DNA of 64,000 nt from Verrucomicrobia bacterium IMCC26134 (GTDB lineage: Bacteria > Verrucomicrobiota > Verrucomicrobiia > Opitutales > Opitutaceae): the NCBI GenBank assembly GCA_000972765.1, contig CP011265.1:868001-932000 (forward strand). The letters are read 5' to 3'. The first letter of the stretch is position 1. Every line of letters starts with the position of its first letter. The notes under the pieces were generated by a model that ran no database searches, had not been told where the DNA came from, and worked only from the letters and a program-made list of their open reading frames with translations. A program made the translations under genes and the position numbers. Below are positions 8,561 to 17,420 of the stretch, one piece after another.

Positions 8561-9751
8561 TCAGGCGGAAAGAGGCGAAGCGGGGGCGGCGGCGGTGGCG
8601 GCGCGTTTACGAAAAAAGGCGAGCAAGTGGGCGGAGAACTGCCAGAGTAGGCCGAGGGTCATGAGCAGGCAGCTGATGTAGGGGATGAGCCAGGACGGGT
8701 TGCGCACGACCTGGAGGACGGTCATGGCCTTGGCGGCGTCCATTTGATACTGGTAAAAGGTCAGGCCCTGATAGCGCAGCGGATTGTTCATGTAGATGAG
8801 GACCTCGCGGTCCTCCTTGCCTTCGGGATTGGTGAGGCGGATGCGGCTGGAGAAGTTTTTCGGGATGTCGGTTCCCGCGTAAACATCGTGCGTCACCTTG
8901 AGCAGGGTGAGCGAGTAGGGCTTGTAGGCGCGTTCGGGACGAAGCGAAAGACGCCAGGTGCGGTTGGCGTAGGTAAACGACTCCGGATCAGTGAAGAGGG
9001 CGGAGAGGAGGAAGACGCCGAGGCTGCCTTCGGCGGAGACGACCTCGACGAAGGCGGCGGGCCAGTTCTTCTTGGCCGGATCGTAGGTGACCTCCGCCGG
9101 TGTGACGGCGAAGCGGGGGCCGAGGCCGGTGGTGGCGAGGTTTTCGACCGCGAGTTGTCCGGCGGGCAGCTGGTCCTTCATCACGAGCGCGGCGTTCGGG
9201 TAGTAGGCGCGGGGCACCAGACGGAAAGGCAGGGCGGGAACCTGGATATCGGTTTGACGATTCAGGTGCGACTCGGGGACCACGGTCACGACATCTTCGG
9301 ACGGCGAGCTCGTGTCGACCACGGCGAGCTCGTGGTGGCGCCAGCTTTGCGAGTAGTTGCGCGTCTGGCCTTCATTGAGCTGGAGCTGGTATTCCTCTTG
9401 GAAAAGTCCGGTGAAGAGTTCGCCCAGCAGCATGAGGATAAGCCCGCCGTGCACGAGCTGGATGCCGGCTTTTTTCCAGCTGAAGGCGAAGCGCTTGAGG
9501 TGGGCGAGGACGAGATTCACCAGCAAGAGCCCGCCGATGAAGTAGCCGCCCGGAAAAATCGGGACGGGGAAGCCCTTGATCTGATGCAGCACGATGAGGC
9601 TCTTGAACCATTTTTCCTGCACGGCCCAGATGCCGAGGTGGACCTGGTCGAGCGTGGCGAAAAACACCAGCAAGGCGGATAGCACCAGCAGCCAGACGGT
9701 GAGCTTCAGGGAGACGAAAAAGCGGATGAATTCGCGGTAGAGTTCGCGCAT
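8561..9751 (-). CDS. resB: ResB-like cytochrome c biogenesis protein
   Basis: A 396-residue partner of CcsA in System II cytochrome c maturation. Transmembrane helices lie near residues 15-35, 70-88, 95-115 and 355-378, with a large periplasmic domain between the third and fourth. ResB hallmarks are SLKLTVWLLVLSALLVFFA at the start, the histidine-bearing helix HGGLILMLLGELF, and NNPLRYQGLTFYQYQMD before the last helix. It is first in the resB-ccsA operon and is preceded by a lipoprotein gene on the same strand about 70 bp away. Confidence 0.9.
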   Translation of the reverse strand: MRELYREFIRFFVSLKLTVWLLVLSALLVFFATLDQVHLGIWAVQEKWFKSLIVLHQIKGFPVPIFPGGYFIGGLLLVNLVLAHLKRFAFSWKKAGIQLVHGGLILMLLGELFTGLFQEEYQLQLNEGQTRNYSQSWRHHELAVVDTSSPSEDVVTVVPESHLNRQTDIQVPALPFRLVPRAYYPNAALVMKDQLPAGQLAVENLATTGLGPRFAVTPAEVTYDPAKKNWPAAFVEVVSAEGSLGVFLLSALFTDPESFTYANRTWRLSLRPERAYKPYSLTLLKVTHDVYAGTDIPKNFSSRIRLTNPEGKEDREVLIYMNNPLRYQGLTFYQYQMDAAKAMTVLQVVRNPSWLIPYISCLLMTLGLLWQFSAHLLAFFRKRAATAAAPASPLSA

Positions 9752-9821
9752 GGAAGGGGGGCGTGGGGTGGTGGGCGGTGACGCGGATCAGAGCGAGGCG
9801 GGGCGGACCTTTGGCCAAGGC

Positions 9822-10466
9822 TCAGCTCCGGGGCCGGAGCGTTTGCACGAAGTCCGTGAAAGCGGTTTTTTCACGGGCGACCAGAGCCGCAGGGCCGGAG
9901 AATTTAAAGAACCAGGTGGCGCCCTCATAGGGCACGAGCGCACCGAGCACGCGTTGGGCGGGGGGCTCGCCGGGGCCGATCAACTCGACCACGTCGAGGT
10001 GCAGGCTGCCGACGTCGAGATGCTGGAGGACGGTGCCGAGCTCCGCCTCGTTGAGGGGCGGGAGCTGGATCTGCTGGCGCCAGCGGTTGACGTTGGCGAG
10101 TTTGCCGCCGACATCCCCGGGGAACGCGGTGACCGAGAGCTCGGCGGTGGCGCCACCCTCGCCGGTGACGACGAACGTAGCCTTGCGCATGGCGGAGGCG
10201 GGACGGGATTGCCAGTGGGCCGGTGCGGTCCAGTCGAGGCCGGGGCCATCGGCGGTGGTCACGGGCGTGGCCGCCATGCTCGCGGGCGCACCCGGGCCCG
10301 CGGGTGCGGCGGACGCAGCGGGCATCATCTCTGACACGGCGGGCGCGGCCTCCTTGGCGACCCGGTAGGTCTTGATCTCATCCTGACGGCAGCCGGCGAG
10401 CACGAAGCCCGACAGTGCGATTAAACTAAACGAGGTGAAAGGGCGGCGCATGCGAAAGAGACCCAT
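9822..10466 (-). CDS. Predicted lipoprotein of unknown function
   Basis: About 214 residues. The start at 10466 gives a signal peptide ending in a lipobox (SGFVLAGC); an in-frame ATG at 10451 would serve equally. After an Ala/Pro-rich linker, the mature region contains TAPAHWQSRPASAMRKATF, AELSVTAFPGDVGG and NVNRWRQQI, which recur in uncharacterised verrucomicrobial/planctomycetal lipoproteins by my recollection. It is upstream of resB on the same strand. No enzymatic motif was recognised. Confidence 0.75.
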   Translation of the reverse strand: MGLFRMRRPFTSFSLIALSGFVLAGCRQDEIKTYRVAKEAAPAVSEMMPAASAAPAGPGAPASMAATPVTTADGPGLDWTAPAHWQSRPASAMRKATFVVTGEGGATAELSVTAFPGDVGGKLANVNRWRQQIQLPPLNEAELGTVLQHLDVGSLHLDVVELIGPGEPPAQRVLGALVPYEGATWFFKFSGPAALVAREKTAFTDFVQTLRPRS

Positions 10467-10588
10467 TTTCGCAGAATCCGGACAAGGGCAACCCATTACG
10501 CGGAGTATCAGTTGGAGCGCGCGCCGGATAAGCAGGGCTGGCGCAAGGATGACTTGAGGGCGGCGCCGGGTATGGCCACGCTACGCGC

Positions 10589-12283
10589 ATGAGTTTGCAT
10601 GCACAGGGAGACGCAGCCTTTTTAATCGAGTTTGAAGGGGAGGTTGATGCGGCCCTGCTTGGGCGCGTGCGCGAGACCGCGAACTCCTTGCGAGAGCATC
10701 GGCTGGAAGGCGTGGTGGAGATTGTGCCCGCGTTTGGCAGCATCGGCGTGAGCTACGAACCGGAACGCGTGCCCACCCCACGGGGCGAGTTGCCTTGGCG
10801 GGTGGTGAGTGACTGGATCGAGCGTCATCTGGCCAAACCGGTGACGGCGCACACGAGCCGCAAGCCCCGCGAACACATCGTGCCCGTTTGCTACGGCGGC
10901 GAGCACGGGCCGGACTTGGACGCGGTGGCAAAGGCGGCCAAGCTGGATGCGGATGCGGTGGTGAAACTGCACGCCGGAGCGACCTACGAGATCGCGGCGC
11001 TGGGGTTTTCGCCCGGCTTCCCCTACCTGATCGGCATGCCCTCGGCCCTGGCCATGCCACGACGCGCGACACCCCGGCCCAAGGTGGCGGCGGGCAGTGT
11101 GGGCATAGGCGGCAGGCAGACCGGCATATATCCCAGCGAAACGCCCGGCGGCTGGCAGTTGATCGGGCGCACGGTCTTGACGCTTTTTGATGCCTACGCG
11201 CCGGAGCCGGTGTTGATGACAGCGGGGGATCGGGTGCGCTTCAAGGCAGTGACGACGCTGCCCTCGCCCCCTGCGAAGCCGGCTCGAAAAGGTTACACCT
11301 CGATCGATGGCAAAGGCTGGTTCGAGGTCTTGAAGTCCGGCACGATGACGACGGTGCAGGCCGGCGCGCGGCGGGGTCTGGCGCAGTTTGGCGTCGTGAG
11401 CGGAGGGCCGATGGATCCTTGGGCGGCGGCAGCGGTGAACCTTGTGCTGGGCAACGCGACCGACGCTGCGCTGCTCGAGTGCACCTACGTGGGGCCGGTG
11501 CTGCGCTTCGCCTCGGCGGCCACGGTGGCGCTGCTCGGCGCGGAAGTCGCGGGTTTCGAATCAGGGCACCCCATCGTGGTGGCGGCGGGCGACGAACTCG
11601 ACTTGTCGCGTTTTTCCAGGGGGGCGCGGCTCTACCTTGCGATCGAGGGAGGGATAAACGTGCCCGGGGTTCTGGGCTGCTTGTCGACGGCGGTGGGCGC
11701 GGGTTTCGGCGGGCATGGGGGGCGCGCCCTGGTGGTGGGCGACCGGCTGGTTTTTGGCGGCGAGAGCGGTGGTGATTTGCTGGCGGTGCGCGGCGGTAAA
11801 CACTGGCGGGTGGCGCCGCCGGTCGCGGTTCCCGGACGCAAAGAGGTGATCGAGGTCCGGATGGTGCCGGGGCCGGACTGGGCGAAGTTTTTCAAGAAGA
11901 GCCAGACCAATGCGGCGTCGACGCTGGCCGGGCTGAGCTTTAAATTAAGCGCAAAGTCCGACCGCATGGGGCTGCGACTGACTGGAGAGCCGTTTGCGGT
12001 GGCGGCGTCCGCGCCCGAGCGGTGGTCGCGGGCGGTGGTGCCCGGAACGGTGCAAGTGCCGCCTGACGGGCAGCCGATCGTGATGATGGCGGAGGGGCAG
12101 ACGATCGGCGGCTACCTTCAACTTGGACAAGTGGCCACGATCGACCTGCCCCGGCTCGCGCAGGCGCGGCCCGGCGCGGAGATCGTTTTCCGCGTGGTTG
12201 ATCTCTCCGAGGCCCAGACGGCCCGGCTGCGGGTGGCGGCGGATTTGACGCGTTTGCAGGTGGGGTTATCGATGCTGCGCTGA
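10589..12283 (+). CDS. pxpBC: 5-oxoprolinase subunits PxpB-PxpC fusion
   Basis: A 564-residue natural fusion. With PxpA it hydrolyses 5-oxoproline to glutamate using ATP. Residues 1-220 are PxpB/KipI-like (FGSIGVSY, LGFSPGFPYLIGMP, SVGIGGRQTGIYPSETPGGW). Residues about 245-564 are PxpC/KipA-like (TVQAGARRGLAQFGVVSGGPMD, SGWs replaced by the local VPGTVQVPPDGQPIVMM). The two are separate genes in E. coli and B. subtilis. The pxpA gene follows after 6 bp, so the enzyme is complete in two genes. Confidence 0.93.
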   Translation: MSLHAQGDAAFLIEFEGEVDAALLGRVRETANSLREHRLEGVVEIVPAFGSIGVSYEPERVPTPRGELPWRVVSDWIERHLAKPVTAHTSRKPREHIVPVCYGGEHGPDLDAVAKAAKLDADAVVKLHAGATYEIAALGFSPGFPYLIGMPSALAMPRRATPRPKVAAGSVGIGGRQTGIYPSETPGGWQLIGRTVLTLFDAYAPEPVLMTAGDRVRFKAVTTLPSPPAKPARKGYTSIDGKGWFEVLKSGTMTTVQAGARRGLAQFGVVSGGPMDPWAAAAVNLVLGNATDAALLECTYVGPVLRFASAATVALLGAEVAGFESGHPIVVAAGDELDLSRFSRGARLYLAIEGGINVPGVLGCLSTAVGAGFGGHGGRALVVGDRLVFGGESGGDLLAVRGGKHWRVAPPVAVPGRKEVIEVRMVPGPDWAKFFKKSQTNAASTLAGLSFKLSAKSDRMGLRLTGEPFAVAASAPERWSRAVVPGTVQVPPDGQPIVMMAEGQTIGGYLQLGQVATIDLPRLAQARPGAEIVFRVVDLSEAQTARLRVAADLTRLQVGLSMLR

Positions 12284-12289
12284 GCGAAC

Positions 12290-13078
12290 ATGTCTGCTTC
12301 TGCTTCAGTCATGGATATCAATGCGGACCTCGGAGAAGGGGCGGGGAATGACGAGGCCTTGATGGCGTCCGGCATCACCTCGGTGAATGTCGCCTGCGGG
12401 GGCCATGCCGGCGACGACAACACCATGCGCTCGGCGTGCCAGGCGGTGCGGCGGCAGGGCCTGGCCCTCGGGGCGCATCCCGGCTATGAGGACCGGGTAA
12501 ATTTCGGCCGGCGTCCGCTTGAGATCAGTCCCGAAGCGCTTCGCATCTCGGTCGAGGCCCAGCTGCTGCGGTTGCAAGGGCACGCCCTCGCGGCCGGACT
12601 CGAGATCGGACATGTGAAACCGCATGGGGCGCTTTACCATCAAGCCAATGAAACGCCCGCGCTGGCCGAGGCGTTGTGGGCGGCGATGCAAGCCGTCATA
12701 CCGGGCTCGATTCTTTACGGCCCGCCGCAGGGGGCGTTGCGTGCCACGGCTGGCGCCCGAGGAGGGTGTTTCGTGGCGGAAGGCTTTATTGATCGCGGTT
12801 ACCAACCGGACGGAAGGCTGGTGCCGCGCGGTTCTTCGGGGGACTTGATTACGAACGAGGCGGAGGCGGTTGAGCAGGCACTCCTGCTGGCTCGTGGCGG
12901 CCGGGTTGCGACACTCTGCGTGCATGGCGACGGAGCGGAGTCATGCCGCTTGTTGAATGCGGTGCGCCGCGCTCTGGTTGCGGAGGGGATCAGGCTTTCT
13001 CCACCGTCACGGTTTTGTTTGGATCGGGCAGGGGAGTTGTCGGTATCAGAAGGAGCACCAGACCGCCCGCAGCGATGA
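12290..13078 (+). CDS. pxpA: 5-oxoprolinase subunit A (LamB/YcsF family)
   Basis: A 262-residue protein that works with PxpBC to open 5-oxoproline. Family motifs are MDINADLGEG, SVNVACGGHAGD, LGAHPGYEDR, VKPHGALYHQ, EGFIDRGYQPDGRLVPR and TLCVHGDG. An internal ATG at 12311 would give the more usual family start (MDINADLGEG). The last 89 bp overlap the 3' end of lgt on the opposite strand, so the two convergent genes share coding sequence at their tails. The final 20 residues are therefore constrained by lgt rather than by the family. Confidence 0.93.
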   Translation: MSASASVMDINADLGEGAGNDEALMASGITSVNVACGGHAGDDNTMRSACQAVRRQGLALGAHPGYEDRVNFGRRPLEISPEALRISVEAQLLRLQGHALAAGLEIGHVKPHGALYHQANETPALAEALWAAMQAVIPGSILYGPPQGALRATAGARGGCFVAEGFIDRGYQPDGRLVPRGSSGDLITNEAEAVEQALLLARGGRVATLCVHGDGAESCRLLNAVRRALVAEGIRLSPPSRFCLDRAGELSVSEGAPDRPQR

Positions 13079-13847
13079 AAAGGGAGTAAAAGGTGCCGCG
13101 GCTGAGGCCCAGAATCAGGGCCGCGTCGGGCTCGCGAAACACCTCCGAGAGGGAGCGCATGACGGCGTAGCCCACGAGGAACCAGCCGGTAATACGACCT
13201 GGCGCGCGGCGGAGCAGGGAGGTTTTATGCACGAGCAATTGCGAGCCGATGAGCAGAACCAGGCCTTCCAGCACGGCGGCGTAGAGTTGGGAGGGATGGC
13301 GGGGCAGGAGCAAGTGCAAGGGGGTGCCGGGGGGGCCGCTGTCCGGAAATATCACACCCCACGCCATGGTGGTGGATTTGCCCCAAAGCTCGCCGTTGAT
13401 GAAATTGGCGATGCGTCCGAACATCAGGCCAGCTCCGCATACGCTTGCGATCAGGTCGGCGAGATGCCGCCAAGGCAGCTTGGTGGCGCGCGAGCTCCAC
13501 CACAGAGCGGCGGCGACGCCGATAAAGCCTCCGTGGCTGGCCATGCCGCCGGCCCAGACCCGAAGCAAAGTCATGGGGGAGTGCAGAAATACCTCCGGCT
13601 CGTAGAATACGAAATAGCCGAGGCGTCCGCCCAACAGCACGCCGATGACGAGTGCGGTGATGAGGTCGCCCAGTTCTCCCGTGGAGATGGTGGTGAGTCG
13701 GCGGGCCGAGTAGCGGCTCAACAGCCACCATGCGCTGACAAACCCGGCGATGTAGGCGACGCCGTAGTAACGGATGCCGAAGGTGTCGTTGAAACGAATC
13801 AGGAACGGGCTCAGATCGTGAACCCAGTAGGCGAGAAAGGCTGGCAT
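12990..13847 (-). CDS. lgt: Prolipoprotein diacylglyceryl transferase
   Basis: A 285-residue, roughly seven-helix inner-membrane enzyme that moves diacylglycerol from phosphatidylglycerol to the lipobox cysteine of prolipoproteins. The signature GRIANFINGELWG and the catalytic GGMASHGGFIG are present, as are HPSQLY and the C-terminal FREPD. Its start codon overlaps the stop of the upstream CNNM/CBS gene by 1 nt (TGATG), indicating coupling. The substrates are numerous here: several lipobox proteins are encoded in this window. Confidence 0.95.
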   Translation of the reverse strand: MPAFLAYWVHDLSPFLIRFNDTFGIRYYGVAYIAGFVSAWWLLSRYSARRLTTISTGELGDLITALVIGVLLGGRLGYFVFYEPEVFLHSPMTLLRVWAGGMASHGGFIGVAAALWWSSRATKLPWRHLADLIASVCGAGLMFGRIANFINGELWGKSTTMAWGVIFPDSGPPGTPLHLLLPRHPSQLYAAVLEGLVLLIGSQLLVHKTSLLRRAPGRITGWFLVGYAVMRSLSEVFREPDAALILGLSRGTFYSLFIAAGGLVLLLIPTTPLPDPNKTVTVEKA

Positions 13848-14959
13848 CAGCGTTTGGGTGGTGCGGGCGGGGGCGGTGCAACGGGGCCGGGCGTAGCCGG
13901 AGCGGGAGATGATTGCGCCGGGCCGGTGCGGCCACGGCCGGCGGGGCGTTGCTGGCGGGTGCGGGCGAGCTCACGCATGTCCACGGCCATGTCGTCTTTC
14001 TCGAAAATCTCCCGCCCGAGGATCGTTTCCATCACGTCTTCAAGACTGAGCACGCCGGCGGTCGAGCCGAACTCATCGACTACGACGAGCAGCTTTTGGT
14101 GGGATTTCAGGAACACCTGCAAGGCGTCGGCGACGGTGACCGTCTCCGGGATGAAATGCACCTCCTGCATGTGTTTCTCCAAAGGGTCGGTGTCCAGGTC
14201 CTGTGCCTTGGCCTTGAGCAAATCACGACGTCGGCAAAGTCCGACGATCTCATCCAGGTTTCGACCGTAAAGCGGCATGCGACCGAAGTGCAGGTTGGGG
14301 AAATCGCGAAAAACGTCGCCGATGGTGGAGTTTTTGCGCAGGGCGCCGACCACGGAGCGCGGCGTCATGATCGCGCTTACGCGGACATCGTCTAGGCGCA
14401 GGGTGTTGGCGATGATGCTGGACTCGCTGGCGCTGAGTGTGCCGTGCCGGGCGCCGCGTTCGGCGAGTTGGCGGATTTCCTCGTCCGCGTCGTCGGTGGG
14501 GACCGGGTGTTGCACGAAAAGACGGACGATCACATTGCAGCAATAGGTGACCGGACGGAGAATGGAGGTGATGAAGACTAAAGGGTAGACGGTCGGAAGA
14601 TGCAGGCGCAGACGGTGGATCGCTCCGAATTTCTTGGGTATGACCTCGGCAAAAATCAGGATACCCAAGGTCATGGCCCCGGCCACCACGCCCAGTGCGG
14701 CGTCGCTATAATGACGCATAGCCAGACCTGCGACCAAGGCGGACCCGAAGGTGTTGGCGATGGTGTTCAGGGTAAGGATCGCGGTGATGGTTTCCTCCTG
14801 GTGCGCCTTGAGCCGTTCAAATGCGGCGCCCTCCCTCGGATGGCGTTCTTTCAGCGACTCGGTTTCGCCGTAGGTCGTGCTCAGGATCATCGCCTCGCAA
14901 AGAGAACAAAGGAAGGACACGAAAAGGGTCAGGCAAATCGTGAGGGCGAGCAGAGGCAT
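13847..14959 (-). CDS. CNNM (DUF21)/CBS-pair membrane protein, HlyC/CorC family
   Basis: About 370 residues. The N-terminal 170 hold a DUF21/CNNM membrane domain (LCSLCEAMILS, NTIANTFGSALVAGLA, EVIPKKFGA), followed by two CBS modules (IMTPRSVVGAL and VVVDEFGSTAGVLSLEDVMETILG). The family is linked to divalent cation (Mg2+) homeostasis. The usual C-terminal CorC_HlyC domain is absent and replaced by an Arg/Pro-rich tail ending PVAPPPPAPPKR. The open frame begins at a TTG at 15001; the ATG at 14959 starts right at the first helix and is preferred. Confidence 0.88.
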   Translation of the reverse strand: MPLLALTICLTLFVSFLCSLCEAMILSTTYGETESLKERHPREGAAFERLKAHQEETITAILTLNTIANTFGSALVAGLAMRHYSDAALGVVAGAMTLGILIFAEVIPKKFGAIHRLRLHLPTVYPLVFITSILRPVTYCCNVIVRLFVQHPVPTDDADEEIRQLAERGARHGTLSASESSIIANTLRLDDVRVSAIMTPRSVVGALRKNSTIGDVFRDFPNLHFGRMPLYGRNLDEIVGLCRRRDLLKAKAQDLDTDPLEKHMQEVHFIPETVTVADALQVFLKSHQKLLVVVDEFGSTAGVLSLEDVMETILGREIFEKDDMAVDMRELARTRQQRPAGRGRTGPAQSSPAPATPGPVAPPPPAPPKR

Positions 14960-15056
14960 GGAGGCGGAGAAGAAGCGGACGGACGGGTAAGACCAACCCA
15001 AAAACTACCGGACTCAATCATGCATTGCCCTTGACCGACATACGGATTAAGCGACG

Positions 15057-15584
15057 ATGCGCCCTACGACATACCGCCTCATGAGATTTAAAGCTACCCT
15101 GTATACCTTGGTTCTGGGATGTATCGCACTCACGCTTTCAGGCTGTGCGTTTATCACCAAGGGATCCACCCAATCAGTTGTGATTCGCAGCACCCCCGAA
15201 GGGGCTGCGGTCAAGGTCAACGGCATCGAAATCGGGCACACCCCGTTGAAGGTCAAGTTGGTCCTTAAAGACCTGTATCGCGTTGATGTGGTTAAGGCAG
15301 GTTTCGCCGATCAGGCGGTCTTGGTCATGCCGACCTCGGAAGCCTACGAGAAACGTATTTTTCGCTGGGGCCTCGACTACGATCTTGGCGCCGCTCTGGA
15401 CCTTATCCCGGGCGAGTTTAACATCGAGCTCAAGCCCGCCCTCGGCGAATACGGTTTGGACGATAAATACGAGCAACTGGTCGGGCAAATCACGCGTGCG
15501 GACGCCATGCTGGCCAGCGGTGAGCTGGATTCCACCACCCATCGTTATTTGGTCAGCCAGATCATTTCCTTCTATCAGCAGTAA
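15057..15584 (+). CDS. PEGA-domain lipoprotein
   Basis: A 175-residue predicted lipoprotein. A signal peptide ends in the lipobox LTLSGC; the ATG at 15081 (MRFKATLYTL) is an equally good start. A PEGA domain follows (STPEGAAVKVNGIEIGHTP), a small beta fold found in surface lipoproteins and kinases. The rest (GLDYDLGAALDLIPGEFNIEL) resembles uncharacterised lipoproteins. A strong terminator follows its stop. Function unknown, location outer membrane or periplasm. Confidence 0.85.
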   Translation: MRPTTYRLMRFKATLYTLVLGCIALTLSGCAFITKGSTQSVVIRSTPEGAAVKVNGIEIGHTPLKVKLVLKDLYRVDVVKAGFADQAVLVMPTSEAYEKRIFRWGLDYDLGAALDLIPGEFNIELKPALGEYGLDDKYEQLVGQITRADAMLASGELDSTTHRYLVSQIISFYQQ

Positions 15585-15625
15585 TGGGTTGGGTATTTCC
15601 TGTCACCCCCTTACTGGTGGAGCAC

Positions 15626-15652
15626 AAACCCCGCGATTCGCGGGGTTTTTTT
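15626..15652 (+). terminator. Rho-independent terminator after the PEGA lipoprotein gene
   Basis: A 7-bp perfect GC stem (CCCCGCG / CGCGGGG) with a 3-nt loop, preceded by AAA and followed by a run of seven T. It separates the PEGA gene from gcvT. Confidence 0.92.
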
Positions 15653-15742
15653 GTGCCCTCATCCGGCCGCGTAACGGGTGGCAGATTTTCCAGAAAGTCG
15701 CTTGCGCCGACGTCGGCGTGCGGGCCTAGTCTGCCTTTTTTT

Positions 15743-16849
15743 ATGAGCGCACTCTTACGCACCCCGCTTCGTGATTTCCATGCCGCTCATGGCGCCCGCC
15801 TGGTTGATTTCGCGGGGTGGGAAATGCCGGTGCAATACCGCTCGATCCTTGAGGAGCACAAGGTGGTGCGTCGTGCCGCAGGCCTCTTTGATGTCAGCCA
15901 TATGGGCGAGGTCGATGTGCGGGGACCGCAGGCGCTCGCGTTCCTGAACAGGCTGGTCACCAACGATGTAGCGAAACTTTATCCGGGGCGTGTCCTTTAC
16001 TCGCCGATGTGTCGCGAGGACGGTGGCACAGTGGACGACCTGCTGGTGTATCAGGTCGCGCCCGAGGACTATTTTCTCTGTATCAATGCCGGTAACATTA
16101 CGGCCGACCTCGCTTGGATTCGCGAGCAAGCCCAAGGCTATGAGGTTAAAATCACCGACCGTTGCGCGGACTATGCGCTGCTGGCGCTGCAAGGACCTCG
16201 CAGCGAGGCGATTTTACAGACGCTCACCGGGGTTAAGCTTGGCTCCATCGGCTATTACCATTTCGCCGACGGCACGGTGGCGGGCTTGCAATGCCGCATC
16301 AGCCGCACGGGCTACACGGGCGAGGATGGCTTCGAACTTTATCATGCTCCGGCCGACGCGGTCGCGCTGGCCGAGGCTCTGCTCGCGGCAGGTGTGCCGC
16401 ATGGCTTGGAACTGGCCGGGCTCGGTGCGCGTGACAGTCTGCGCCTGGAGGCTGGTTACCCGCTCTACGGGCATGAGTTGTCCGCTGAACTCTCGCCCCT
16501 CACTGCCGGATTGGGCTGGACGGTGAAACTGGACAAGGCGGGCGGCTTTATCGGTTCAGAAGCGTTGCAGCTCGAAAAGGCTGCGGGCAGCACCCGCAAA
16601 ATCGTATACTTTCGCACCGGCGACCGCCGCATTGTCCGTGCGGACACTCCGGTTTTGGCAGCTGGTGGCGGTGCTACACAGGTCGGCCGGGTGCTTTCGG
16701 GCACGCTTTCTCCCCTGCTTGGCGAGGCGATCGGCTCTGCCCTGGTGGATGCAAGCGCGCTAACCGCCGGGCTAGAGGTGGATATCCGTGGCACGCTCAT
16801 CCCGCTAAATCTGGTCAAACCGCCCTTCGTCCCTTTGCGTCAGGGTTGA
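15743..16849 (+). CDS. gcvT: Aminomethyltransferase (glycine cleavage T protein)
   Basis: A 368-residue tetrahydrofolate-dependent enzyme that releases ammonia and methylene-THF from the aminomethyl-lipoyl H protein. Motifs include FAGWEMPVQY, GLFDVSHMGEV, VDDLLVYQ, SRTGYTGEDGFEL and GLGARDSLRLEAGYPLYG. The ATG at 15743 is chosen because the family start (LLRTPLRDFHAAHGA) follows; the frame is open further upstream but is not family-like. gcvH follows 63 bp later. No gcvP is visible in the window. A 14-nt perfect palindrome lies at 15705-15718 just upstream; a glycine riboswitch was not recognised. Confidence 0.95.
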   Translation: MSALLRTPLRDFHAAHGARLVDFAGWEMPVQYRSILEEHKVVRRAAGLFDVSHMGEVDVRGPQALAFLNRLVTNDVAKLYPGRVLYSPMCREDGGTVDDLLVYQVAPEDYFLCINAGNITADLAWIREQAQGYEVKITDRCADYALLALQGPRSEAILQTLTGVKLGSIGYYHFADGTVAGLQCRISRTGYTGEDGFELYHAPADAVALAEALLAAGVPHGLELAGLGARDSLRLEAGYPLYGHELSAELSPLTAGLGWTVKLDKAGGFIGSEALQLEKAAGSTRKIVYFRTGDRRIVRADTPVLAAGGGATQVGRVLSGTLSPLLGEAIGSALVDASALTAGLEVDIRGTLIPLNLVKPPFVPLRQG

Positions 16850-16912
16850 GGCGCATCTCAAGATCAGCCTTCTTACCTTCCCGTCTATTTTGTATACCCG
16901 ATCCATTCCTCT

Positions 16913-17293
16913 ATGAGCAACATCCCCGCCGACCTGCTTTACGCAAAATCCCATGAGTGGCTTAAACTCTCCTCCGACGGCACCGCCTTGGTCGGCATCT
17001 CCGACTACGCGCAGGGCAGCTTGGGCGACATCACCTTTGTGCAACTCCCCAAGGTCGGCGCCGTGCTGGCCGCCGGTGACACTTTCGGCGTGGTGGAGTC
17101 AGTGAAGGCGGCCTCCGATCTCTACGCACCGGTGGCCTGCACTGTCCTGGCCGTGAACACGGTCCTGGACAACACCCCCGAGGTCGTTAATCAGGCACCT
17201 TACGAGGGCGGATGGATGCTCAAGGTGAAGCCCGCTGCGGGAGCCGCGGACGCATTGCTGGACGCCGCCGCCTACACCGCGCACGTCGGTTGA
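16913..17293 (+). CDS. gcvH: Glycine cleavage system H protein
   Basis: A 126-residue lipoyl carrier shuttling the aminomethyl group between P, T and L proteins. The lipoylated lysine lies in ESVKAASDLY; HEWLKL, VGISDYAQGSLGDI and VVNQAPYEGGWMLKV are family signatures. It follows gcvT. The usual third partner gcvP must lie elsewhere, since the next gene is an unrelated M48 peptidase. The L protein could be the Lpd encoded at 32-33 kb. Confidence 0.95.
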   Translation: MSNIPADLLYAKSHEWLKLSSDGTALVGISDYAQGSLGDITFVQLPKVGAVLAAGDTFGVVESVKAASDLYAPVACTVLAVNTVLDNTPEVVNQAPYEGGWMLKVKPAAGAADALLDAAAYTAHVG

Positions 17294-17420
17294 GCGGGTC
17301 ATATCACCCTCGAACTCGTTCGCGGCGATCCCGGTTTACCGGCGCTTGCGTTTCATTTTACAAAACGAAGTGAACGCAGCATTGCGGGCGCGGCGTGAGC
17401 GAATCTAGTCTTTTGCGATC

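Noticed and set aside
15653-15742. Glycine riboswitch upstream of gcvT.
   Set aside because: Only a short palindrome (15705-15718) is seen; the aptamer consensus is absent.
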